This document shows, piece by piece, positions 18,415 to 26,073 of a stretch of DNA of 64,000 bases. The notes below the pieces were generated by a model. That model was given only the letters and a program-made list of their open reading frames with translations, was not told where the DNA came from and searched no databases. Position numbers and translations under genes: made by a program. The DNA is taken from the NCBI RefSeq assembly GCF_002794255.1, contig NZ_PGGW01000063.1:2501-66500 (forward strand), in the 5' to 3' direction. Source of the DNA: Streptomyces carminius. Its GTDB lineage: Bacteria; Actinomycetota; Actinomycetes; Streptomycetales; Streptomycetaceae. The stretch's first letter is position 1. Every line of letters begins with the position of its first letter.

Positions 18415-19377
18415 ATGCAGCGCATTGTGGTTCTGGCCGGGGGCATCGGCGGTGCCCGCTTCCTGCGCGGTCTGAAGGAGGCGGCGCCCGGAGCCGAGAT
18501 CACGGTCGTCGGCAACACCGGTGACGACATCCATCTCTTCGGCCTCAAGGTCTGCCCGGACCTCGACACGGTGATGTACACCCTCGGGGGCGGCATCCAC
18601 GAGGAGCAGGGCTGGGGCCGCTCCGACGAGACCTTCACTGTGAAGGAGGAACTGGCGGCGTACGGCGTCGGGCCGGAGTGGTTCGGCCTGGGCGACCGGG
18701 ACTTCGCCACCCACATCGTCCGCACCCAGATGATCGGCGCGGGCTATCCGCTCAGCGCCGTCACCGAGGCGCTGTGCGCGCGCTGGCGGCCGGGCGTGCG
18801 GCTGCTGCCCATGACCGATGACCGGGTCGAGACCCATGTGGTGATCGGGACCGAGGACGGCGGCCGCCGGGCCGTGCACTTCCAGGAGTACTGGGTGCGG
18901 CTGCGGGCCGAGCCGCCCGCACAGGCCGTGGTGCCGGTGGGCGCCGAGCAGGCCAAGCCGGCGCCGGGCGTACTGGACGCGATCGCCGGTGCCGACGTCA
19001 TCCTCTTCCCGCCGTCCAACCCGGTGGTCAGCATCGGCACCATCCTGGCCGTGCCCGGCATCCGCGAGGCGATCGCCGACGCCGGAGTGCCGGTGGTGGG
19101 CCTGTCCCCGATCATCGGGGGCGCCCCGGTGCGCGGCATGGCCGACAAGATGCTCGCCGCCGTCGGGGTGGAGTCCACCGCGGCGGCCGTGGCCGGGCAC
19201 TACGGGTCGGGACTGCTGGACGGCTGGCTGGTGGACACCGCGGACTCCGGCGCCGTGGCCGGGGTCGAGGCGGCGGGCATCCGCTGCCGCGCCGTGCCGC
19301 TGCTGATGACGGACGCCGGGGCCGCCGCGGGGATGGCCCGCGAAGCGCTCGCGCTCGCCGGGGAGGTACGGGCATGA
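18415..19377 (+). CDS. cofD: 2-phospho-L-lactate transferase (F420 biosynthesis)
   Basis: Encodes 320 residues from ATG 18415. The enzyme (FbiA in mycobacteria) transfers a phospholactyl or phosphoenolpyruvyl moiety onto the deazaflavin Fo to give F420-0 or dehydro-F420-0. The N-terminal glycine-rich loop VVLAGGIGGARFLRGLKEA, the motif EITVVGNTGDDIHLFGL and the segment ADVILFPPSNPVVSIGTILA are diagnostic. The length is standard. The stop overlaps the start of the next F420 gene by 4 bases (ATGA), so the two form a coupled operon. No good ribosome-binding site is visible in front of cofD. Confidence 0.96.
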   Translation: MQRIVVLAGGIGGARFLRGLKEAAPGAEITVVGNTGDDIHLFGLKVCPDLDTVMYTLGGGIHEEQGWGRSDETFTVKEELAAYGVGPEWFGLGDRDFATHIVRTQMIGAGYPLSAVTEALCARWRPGVRLLPMTDDRVETHVVIGTEDGGRRAVHFQEYWVRLRAEPPAQAVVPVGAEQAKPAPGVLDAIAGADVILFPPSNPVVSIGTILAVPGIREAIADAGVPVVGLSPIIGGAPVRGMADKMLAAVGVESTAAAVAGHYGSGLLDGWLVDTADSGAVAGVEAAGIRCRAVPLLMTDAGAAAGMAREALALAGEVRA

Positions 19378-20816
19378 CGGATCCCCTGGGCGGGACCGCC
19401 GGATCCGCCGGGCCGGCCGGGCACCGGGCACCGGAGGTTCCGGGGTACCGGGTGTGGGCGCTGCCCGGTATCCCCGAGGTGCGGCCGGGCGACGACCTGG
19501 TGAAGCTGATCGCCGACGCGGCCACCGGGCCGGGGCTGCCCGGTCTGGCGGACGGCGACGTGCTGGTGGTCACGTCGAAGATCGTGAGCAAGGCCGAGGG
19601 GCGGATCGTCGAGGCCGCCGACCGGGAGGCCGCCGTCGACGCCGAGACCGTGCGGGTGGTCGCCCGGCGCGGCCCGGCGCGGATCGTGGAGAGCCGGCAC
19701 GGCTTCGTGATGGCCGCGGCCGGGGTGGACGCCTCCAACACCCCGGCCGGCACGGTGCTGCTGCTTCCCGAGGACCCGGACGCCTCCGCGCGCCGGATCC
19801 GCGCGGGCCTGCGGGAACTGCTGGGCGTGACGGTCGGGGTGATCGTCACCGACACCTTCGGGCGTCCCTGGCGCGAGGGCCAGACCGATGTGGCCGTCGG
19901 AGCCGCCGGGGTGCGGGTGCTGGAGGACCTGCGCGGCACCGCCGACATGTACGGCAACCCGCTGGGGGTGACGCTCACCGCGGTCGGCGACGAACTGGCC
20001 GGGGCCGGCGAACTGGTGAAGGGCAAGGCCGACGGGCTGCCGGTCGCGGTGGTGCGCGGTCTGCCCCAGCATCTGAGCTGGGACGACCCCGCCGAGGAGG
20101 ACCATGAGGAAGGCCATGAGGAAGAGGCCGGGAAAGGTGCCGGGGAGGCGTCCGGGGACACCGGGGCCCGCGCACTGATCCGCGGCGCGGCCACCGACAT
20201 GTTCCGGCTGGGCACCTCGGAGGCGGTACGGGAGGCGGTGACGCTGCGCCGCACGGTGCGGGAGTTCACCGCCGAGCCGGTGGACGGCGCGGCGGTACGG
20301 CGGGCGGTGGCCGCGGCGGTCACCGCTCCGGCCCCGCACCACACCACGCCGTGGCGGTTCGTGCTGCTGGAGTCGGCACGGACCCGCACCCGGCTGCTGG
20401 ACGCGATGCGCGAGGCGTGGATCGCCGACCTGCGCGCGGACGGGAAGGGCGAGGAGAGCATCGCGAAGCGGATCCGGCGCGGCGACGTCCTGCGCGACGC
20501 GCCGTATCTGGCGGTGCCGTGCCTGGTGGCCGAGGGGGCGCACGACTACCCGGACGAGCGGCGCTCGGCGGCCGAACGCGAGATGTTCGTGGTCGCGGCC
20601 GGGGCCGGGGTGCAGAACTTCCTGGTCGCGCTGGCCGGTGAGGGACTGGGCTCGGCCTGGGTGTCCTCCACGATGTTCTGCCGCGAGGTGGTGCGCGAGG
20701 TGCTGGACCTGCCCGGGAACTGGGACCCGATGGGCGCGGTGGCCGTCGGGCGGCCGGCGGCCCCGCCCCGGCCCCGCCCGGCCCGGACGGCCGAGGCCTT
20801 CACCGTCGTCCGCTGA
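19374..20816 (+). CDS. fbiB: bifunctional coenzyme F420-0:L-glutamate ligase / nitroreductase-domain protein
   Basis: Encodes 480 residues from ATG 19374. The N-terminal domain (~residues 25-250) is the CofE-type ligase that adds gamma-glutamates to F420-0: GDVLVVTSKIVSKAEGRIVE, VTDTFGRPWREGQTDVAVG and the metal site near GNPLGVTLTAVGDELAGAGEL. The C-terminal domain (~280-470) is nitroreductase/FMN-reductase-like (LRRTVREFTAEPVDGAAVRR and LGSAWVSSTMFC), as in mycobacterial FbiB, where it reduces dehydro-F420-0 and helps chain elongation. An acidic low-complexity linker near 240-262 (EEDHEEGHEEEAGK) joins the two. It is coupled to cofD. F420 then serves reductases elsewhere in the genome. Confidence 0.95.
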   Translation: MTDPLGGTAGSAGPAGHRAPEVPGYRVWALPGIPEVRPGDDLVKLIADAATGPGLPGLADGDVLVVTSKIVSKAEGRIVEAADREAAVDAETVRVVARRGPARIVESRHGFVMAAAGVDASNTPAGTVLLLPEDPDASARRIRAGLRELLGVTVGVIVTDTFGRPWREGQTDVAVGAAGVRVLEDLRGTADMYGNPLGVTLTAVGDELAGAGELVKGKADGLPVAVVRGLPQHLSWDDPAEEDHEEGHEEEAGKGAGEASGDTGARALIRGAATDMFRLGTSEAVREAVTLRRTVREFTAEPVDGAAVRRAVAAAVTAPAPHHTTPWRFVLLESARTRTRLLDAMREAWIADLRADGKGEESIAKRIRRGDVLRDAPYLAVPCLVAEGAHDYPDERRSAAEREMFVVAAGAGVQNFLVALAGEGLGSAWVSSTMFCREVVREVLDLPGNWDPMGAVAVGRPAAPPRPRPARTAEAFTVVR

Positions 20817-20905
20817 GCGCGCCCGCGGTACGGGTTCCCCGGAAGCCGAGAACCGGAAGCCGGAAGCCGGAGGCCGGGTCCGAACGCGTCACCGCGCGGC
20901 GCGCG

Positions 20906-21883
20906 TCACAGCCGGGCGATGTCGCCGCGCGGGAAGCGCGGCGCCCGGCGGGGCGGGCGGCGGCCGGTGGCCAGGATCAGCCGGGTGGCGCGGTGGCGCT
21001 GGCCCGCGTAGGGGGCCAGCAGTTCCAGCATCCGCGCGTCGTCGCCGTCCCGCTCGCCGGTGAGCGCGTAGACCACGGTGCCCGGCAGGTGCAGGTCGCC
21101 GACCGTCACCGCGTCCGCCGCGCCGTTGCTGCGCTGGAGCGTCTCGGCCGCCGTCCACGGGCCGATGCCGGGGACGGCCGTCAGCCGGGTCACCGCCGCC
21201 GCCAGGTCCATGCCCGCCGCCTCCTCCATGCGCCGGGCGCGGGAGACGGCGCGCAGCACGGTGGCGGAGCGCTTGTTGTCCACCCCGGCGCGGTGCCACT
21301 CCCAGGAGGGGATCAGTGCCCAGGTACGCGGCCCGGGCATCACGCGCATCCCCTCGGGGAGCCGGCCGGCCGGGCCCGGCGCGGGCTCGCCGTACCGCCG
21401 CAGCAGCAGCCGCCAGGCGCGGTACGCCTCGTCGGTGGTGACCTTCTGCTCCAGGATCGAGGGGATCAGCGACTCCAGCACCAGTCCGGTGCGGGCCAGC
21501 CGCAGCCCGGGCCGGCGGCGGTGCGCCTCGGCGACCAGCCGGTGGCGGGGGACGAAGGCCGACGGGTCGTCACCGGCGCCGAGGAGGGCCGGGAGAGCCT
21601 CCAGCACCCACTCGGCACCCGGCCCCCACGCCTCGGCCACCACCTGTCCGGCGGCGGCGTCCGGCACCAGGCACAGGGTGGCCGGTCCGCACGGGGTGCG
21701 GGTGGCGCGCCAGAGCGCGCCGCCGGCCGCCCGGTACGCGGGGTCGTACGGTCCGCGTCCCAGCACCCGCAGGTTGCGGGGCAGGTCGCGGGGGTCGAAG
21801 GGCTCCGGCGGGGTCCAGCGGCGGACGGCCGCGGCGGCTTCGGGTGCCGGGCGGCGGACGGCGGGCGGGGGCGGTGCTGCCAT
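20906..21883 (-). CDS. DNA-3-methyladenine glycosylase family protein (AlkA-like)
   Basis: Encodes 325 residues from ATG 21883. The helix-hairpin-helix motif LTAVPGIGPWTAAETLQ is followed about 20 residues later by the catalytic aspartate in AVTVGDLHLPGTV, the HhH-GPD signature of base-excision glycosylases that remove alkylated purines. There is no N-terminal Ada or AraC domain and no iron-sulfur cysteines, so it is the stand-alone AlkA type. The N-terminal ~40 residues are Ala/Pro-rich. It is convergent with fbiB and separated from the amidase gene by about 85 bp; no operon link is evident. Confidence 0.88.
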   Translation of the reverse strand: MAAPPPPAVRRPAPEAAAAVRRWTPPEPFDPRDLPRNLRVLGRGPYDPAYRAAGGALWRATRTPCGPATLCLVPDAAAGQVVAEAWGPGAEWVLEALPALLGAGDDPSAFVPRHRLVAEAHRRRPGLRLARTGLVLESLIPSILEQKVTTDEAYRAWRLLLRRYGEPAPGPAGRLPEGMRVMPGPRTWALIPSWEWHRAGVDNKRSATVLRAVSRARRMEEAAGMDLAAAVTRLTAVPGIGPWTAAETLQRSNGAADAVTVGDLHLPGTVVYALTGERDGDDARMLELLAPYAGQRHRATRLILATGRRPPRRAPRFPRGDIARL

Positions 21884-21968
21884 CGGTGGACCTCCGCTCT
21901 GGGTGCCGGGCGGCCGGGCCAGTGTAGGCGGCCGGCCGCCCGGCGCTTCGGGAGCCCGCGGGCCGGGG

Positions 21969-23414
21969 CTACCTGCCCTGGAGCCGGGCCGCCAGCGTCC
22001 GGATGCCGGGCAGCTCGCGGTAGAGCCGGTCGCCCGGGCAGGTGGTGTACGAACCGTCCCGGTGTCCGGAGACGGTACGGAACCTGACCTTCGTCCCCTT
22101 GGGGTACTTGCCGCCGGCGGAGGTCAGGACCGCGGTGCCCCGCGGGTTGACGCCGTGCAGGCCGAGCTTCCACCCCAGCAGCTTGGCGACGCCCTCCACC
22201 GCGGCCCGGGTGGGCCTGGCGGCGCCGTACGAGCCGAGGACGGCGATCCCGGTGGTGTTGTCGTTGAGGCCCAGGGTGTGTGCGCCCTTCACCGGCCTGG
22301 CCACGCCTCCGGCGCGGCCCTCGAAGATCTTTCCGCACTTGTCGACGAAGAAGTTGTAGCCCACGTCCCGCCAGCCGTTGCTGAGAACGTGGTAGCGGTA
22401 GATGGCGCGGATGACGGAACCGGACTGGCCGCAGGTGTAGGAGTTGCTCATCGCGGTGTGGTGGACGAAGGCGGCCTTGACCGTGCTCGTGTAGAGGAAC
22501 GAGCCGCGCAGCCGTTCGTCGGCCCCCCAGCCCCGGCGGGTGACGATGCCCGGCCGCGGCCCGATGGGGGCCTGCGCCCTGGCGTACGGCTTCTCGGCCC
22601 GGACGACGCCCGGCCCGCGGTCCCGGCCGCCGGTGCCGCGCTCCGCCGGTGTGCCGCCGCGGAGCTGCTCCCCGCCCGGGGTCTCCTCCTCCTGGGCCGG
22701 GATCTCCAGGGCGCCGAGGGGGGCGAGACCGGCGTTGGCCGCGCTGCTGGCGCGGTCCTGAGGGGTGAGCGCGCCGGAGGAGTCGCCGCCGGGAGGGGGG
22801 TCGTCGCCGGGGTGGACCAGGTCCAGCCGCAGTCCGCCGGGCAGCGGTTGCCCGCCGTCCGGACCGGCACCCGGGTCATCGCCCGGACCACCCTCCGGAC
22901 CGCCGCCGGGATCGCCGTCCGGGCCGGGCCCGGGCAGGAAGCGGGCCTGTACGCCGTCCGAGTCACCGACCCACAGCGGGGCCGTGGCGCCGCGCGGTGC
23001 GGTGTCACCGCCCTCGGCGGAGCCGGGATCGGGTCTGTCGGCGTGGCTCTCCAACTCCCGCCAGGGTGACCAGTCGCCGGTGCCGGCCGCCCGGGTGCGC
23101 ACCTGGATCCGGCCCCGCGGTTCCTCGTCCGGGTCGTCCCAGACCGCGCCGAGCAGTGCGAAGGGTTCGATGTCGCGCGCCGGAAGGCCGAGGGGCACCG
23201 GGTCGCCGGACTGTCCGGCCCCGGTGTCCCCGCCGGAGGATTCCAGCGGTACGAGCGGCAGTGTCTGGGTGCTCCCCGGCAGCCGGGAAGTCGTCTCGTG
23301 GACGGCGGCGGATGCCGGGGCCGTGCTGCCGCTGTCCGCCGCCGCGGCGGACAGCGGCAGCACGGCAGCCGCCGCGCACGCGACGGCGATCGAGGACGCA
23401 ATGAATGCACGCAT
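21969..23414 (-). CDS. secreted peptidoglycan-recognition/N-acetylmuramoyl-L-alanine amidase
   Basis: Encodes 481 residues from ATG 23414. A Sec signal peptide (MRAFIASSIAVACAAAAVLP, cleavage after ~residue 26) leads to a ~250-residue Asp/Gly/Pro-rich region with the WSPW-type segment GTGDWSPWRELESHADRPD. A C-terminal PGRP/Amidase_2 domain follows (about residues 285-465). Zinc ligands can be placed at His318 or His319 (FVHHTAM), His451 (SGHRDG) and Cys459 (TCPGD). The enzyme should cut the bond between N-acetylmuramic acid and L-alanine outside the membrane. The signal-peptide DNA carries a perfect 47-nt palindrome at 23320-23366. Confidence 0.9.
   Translation of the reverse strand: MRAFIASSIAVACAAAAVLPLSAAAADSGSTAPASAAVHETTSRLPGSTQTLPLVPLESSGGDTGAGQSGDPVPLGLPARDIEPFALLGAVWDDPDEEPRGRIQVRTRAAGTGDWSPWRELESHADRPDPGSAEGGDTAPRGATAPLWVGDSDGVQARFLPGPGPDGDPGGGPEGGPGDDPGAGPDGGQPLPGGLRLDLVHPGDDPPPGGDSSGALTPQDRASSAANAGLAPLGALEIPAQEEETPGGEQLRGGTPAERGTGGRDRGPGVVRAEKPYARAQAPIGPRPGIVTRRGWGADERLRGSFLYTSTVKAAFVHHTAMSNSYTCGQSGSVIRAIYRYHVLSNGWRDVGYNFFVDKCGKIFEGRAGGVARPVKGAHTLGLNDNTTGIAVLGSYGAARPTRAAVEGVAKLLGWKLGLHGVNPRGTAVLTSAGGKYPKGTKVRFRTVSGHRDGSYTTCPGDRLYRELPGIRTLAARLQGR
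23320..23366. repeat. 47-nt perfect palindrome in amidase signal-peptide coding region
   Basis: Bases 23320-23342 are exactly complementary to 23344-23366 around a single central base. It lies at codons ~17-32 of the amidase, so its mRNA could form a 21-23 bp hairpin near the 5' end. Because it is a palindrome, both strands read VLPLSAAAADSGST in one frame. Confidence 0.9.
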
Positions 23415-23554
23415 GGCACCGATACTGGGCAGAAGCTGACAAATCTGTCGAACCGAACCCGGTGCGCCGCCACCCCGGGCGCCCCGTACCTCCGGCGCGG
23501 CGCTCCCCGTCCCCGTACCCGCCGGACGGCGGCGGCCCGCGTACCCTGGCGCCG

Positions 23555-24316
23555 ATGAACACCACCGACCACACCCCCGCCGACCTGCTGCGATCCGCGC
23601 TCGCCGCGGACGCCGCCCGCCCGCTGGTGACCTTCTACGACGACGCCACCGGCGAGCGCGTCGAACTGTCCGTCGCCACCCTCGCCAATTGGGTGGCGAA
23701 GACGGCCAACCTCCTGCGGGACGAGCTGTCCGCCGAGCCCGGCGACCGCCTCGCCCTGCTGCTGCCCGCCCACTGGCAGACCGCGGTCTGGCTGCTCGCC
23801 TGCTCCGCCACCGGGGTCGTCGCCGAACCGGACCCCGGACCCGACGCGATCTCCGCCGCCGATCTCGTCGTCAGCGGCCCGGACACCCTGGAGGCCGCCC
23901 GCGCCTGCTCCGGCGAGCGCGTCGCGCTCAGCCTGCGCCCGCTGGGCGCCCGCTTCCATCGGCCGCCGGACGGTTTCACCGACTACGCGGTCGAGGTGCC
24001 GGGGCAGGGCGACCATTTCACCCCCTACTCCCCCGTCGATCCGGACGCGCCCGCGCTGGTGGTCGGCGGCGAGGAGCTGACCGGGGCGCAGATCACCGAG
24101 CGGGCCCGGGCCGACGCCGCCGTACGCGGGCTCGGCCCCGGCTCACGGCTGCTGTCGGTCCTGCCCTACGACACCTGGGAGGGACTGTCTGCCGGCCTGT
24201 TCGCCCCGCTGGCCGCCGGCGGCTCGGTCGTGCTGTGCCGCAACTCCCACGGGCCGGCCGCGTCCGCGCTCGCGGAGCGGAGGAAGAGTGAGCGCGTCAC
24301 CCACACCGCCGACTGA
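23555..24316 (+). CDS. TIGR03089 family protein (truncated adenylate-forming-like)
   Basis: Encodes 253 residues from ATG 23555 (MNTTDHTPADLLRSALAADA). It resembles only the N-terminal part of AMP-binding enzymes: RPLVTFYDDATGERVELS, TLANWVAKTANLLRDELSAEP, DRLALLLPAHWQTAVWLLA. It lacks the C-terminal ATP-binding and A8/A10 motifs, which is normal for this actinobacterial family (TIGR03089), so it is not a broken gene. Catalysis is therefore unlikely; the role is unknown. A homologue adjoins an LCP gene in mycobacteria (from memory Rv3268 beside Rv3267), the same neighbourhood as here. It lies 219 bp upstream of the first LCP gene. Confidence 0.85.
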   Translation: MNTTDHTPADLLRSALAADAARPLVTFYDDATGERVELSVATLANWVAKTANLLRDELSAEPGDRLALLLPAHWQTAVWLLACSATGVVAEPDPGPDAISAADLVVSGPDTLEAARACSGERVALSLRPLGARFHRPPDGFTDYAVEVPGQGDHFTPYSPVDPDAPALVVGGEELTGAQITERARADAAVRGLGPGSRLLSVLPYDTWEGLSAGLFAPLAAGGSVVLCRNSHGPAASALAERRKSERVTHTAD

Positions 24317-24535
24317 CCACCGGCCGGCCGCCGGTCCGCCGGTCAGCCACCGCCGAACACCGGGAGCATAACCGGCATTCCCCCACTCACCCACTCGAAT
24401 CACGGTCGTGCGGCCGGGTTTTCACGCCTCCCGTACAACCTCATGCGCCTTTCGCCCGTCTGTACTGAAGACCGGCGACCGTACTTCTGTGCACCACCGC
24501 GCCGGAGACGGCAGACCACGTAGACCGCGTGAGGG

Positions 24536-25786
24536 ATGAACTCAGACGTGACCGAACCCGAGGGCCCGCCCCCGGCGGACCCCCCGCTCCGGCCCCGCCG
24601 CCGCTGGCTGCGCTGGACCGCGCTGGGGGCCTCGTTCGTCGTGCTCGCGACGGCCGGGGCGGTCTGGGTCCTCTACAGCCGGCTCGACGGCAACATCCGC
24701 ACGGACGTCGGAGCCGTCAACCAACTGCGGCGCTTCGAGAGCGAGCGCCCCCGGCAGATCGTCCACGAGGCGAAGAACATCCTGCTCATCGGCTCCGACG
24801 ACCGCGGCGGCGACAACGGCCGGTACGGCCGCGACAGCGGCACCCAGCGCTCGGACACCACGATCCTGCTGCACCTGTCCGCCGACCGCTCCGGCGCCAC
24901 CGGGGTGTCGATCCCGCGCGACCTGATGGTGGACGTCCCCGCGTGCGAGCGGCCGGACGGCACCACCACCGAACCACGGTTCGCACAGTTCAACTGGGCG
25001 TTCGAGCTCGGGGGTGCGGGCTGCACCATCCGCACCGCCGAGAAGCTGACCGGCGTCCGGGTCGACCACCACCTGGTCGTCGACTTCGCCGGTTTCACCA
25101 GGCTCGTGGACGCCGTGGGCGGCGTCGAGGTGTGCCTGGCCGAGCCGGTGGACGACCCCGACGCCCAACTCGTCCTGGACGCGGGCCCGCAGACGCTCGA
25201 CGGCGAGCAGGCACTCGGCTACGTCCGCACCCGCAAGGGCATCGGCGACGGCAGCGACACCCAGCGGATGACCCGGCAGCAGGAGTTCCTCGGCTCACTG
25301 GTGCGGAAGGTCCGCGGGGAGGGAATCCTGACCGATCCCACCAGGCTCTACCCGGTGCTGGACGCGGTGACGTCCTCGCTCACCGCCGACCCCGGGCTGG
25401 ACTCCCTCAAGGAGCTGTACGACCTGGCGGGCAGCGTGCGGGAGATCCCCGAGGACCGGGTGCGGTTCCTGACCGCGCCCAGGCAGCCGTACGTCCACAA
25501 CCCCAACCGCGACGAACTGGTGCAGCCGGACGCCGAGCGCCTGTTCACGGCGCTGCGCAACGACCGGCCCGTACCGGAGGACCTCGACTCCCCGGCGGAC
25601 CCCGGTTCCGGGACCGATTCCGGTTCCGGTTCAGGTTCCGAGCCGGCCGCTTCCGAAGGTCCCTCCGGTGCCCCGCGGGATGATGCCCCGGGAGCCGGGT
25701 TCGCCGTGGCCCGGACCGGCCTGTCCGGGCCCTCCGGTTCCCCCGTGGACGGGCGGCCCGCCGCGACCGGGAGCGTGTGCGGATGA
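24536..25786 (+). CDS. LCP (LytR-CpsA-Psr) family protein 1
   Basis: Encodes 416 residues from ATG 24536; GTG 24548, 12 residues-worth of context later in frame, is better spaced from GAGGG and may be the true start. A basic N-terminus precedes one membrane helix (residues ~25-46). The LCP domain (~75-300) carries the conserved Asp of RSDTTILLHLSADRSG, the SIPRDLMVDVP motif and the RxR of YVRTRKGIGDGSD, which bind the polyprenyl diphosphate substrate. LCP enzymes attach glycopolymers to peptidoglycan outside the membrane. It has no LytR_C domain; the Gly/Ser/Pro-rich tail ends GSVCG. It has four cysteines in the pattern shared with LCP 2-4. Confidence 0.92.
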   Translation: MNSDVTEPEGPPPADPPLRPRRRWLRWTALGASFVVLATAGAVWVLYSRLDGNIRTDVGAVNQLRRFESERPRQIVHEAKNILLIGSDDRGGDNGRYGRDSGTQRSDTTILLHLSADRSGATGVSIPRDLMVDVPACERPDGTTTEPRFAQFNWAFELGGAGCTIRTAEKLTGVRVDHHLVVDFAGFTRLVDAVGGVEVCLAEPVDDPDAQLVLDAGPQTLDGEQALGYVRTRKGIGDGSDTQRMTRQQEFLGSLVRKVRGEGILTDPTRLYPVLDAVTSSLTADPGLDSLKELYDLAGSVREIPEDRVRFLTAPRQPYVHNPNRDELVQPDAERLFTALRNDRPVPEDLDSPADPGSGTDSGSGSGSEPAASEGPSGAPRDDAPGAGFAVARTGLSGPSGSPVDGRPAATGSVCG

Positions 25787-25929
25787 CCACGGGGACACGG
25801 GTGCGGACGAGCGCGCGGACGAGCGTACGGGCGGGCGCGCGCGTACGAGAGAAACAGCACACCCACCGGACCGCGATAATGCAGCGGAATGCCCGTTTCG
25901 AGAGGAAAGTAACTTGCCGGGAAGGGTGC

Positions 25930-25956
25930 TTGAGGCTGGACAGTGCCAGATAGTGT
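25930..25956 (+). promoter_or_regulatory. weak candidate promoter for LCP 2
   Basis: TTGAGG (25930-25935) and TAGTGT (25951-25956) are separated by 15 bases, one or two shorter than optimal. They would give a leader of ~110 bases before GTG 26074. They lie in the AT-richest part of the 287-bp gap between LCP 1 and LCP 2. Confidence 0.3.
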
Positions 25957-26073
25957 GAGCAATCCGGTGCGCGCGCCCATAGTCGCCGCGCACCGCAGGA
26001 CGACCGACCGAGCGCCCCGCGTCCCCCGACCAGGACGAGGCGCCGCGTGGTTTGACGGAGGATTCAGGCAACC

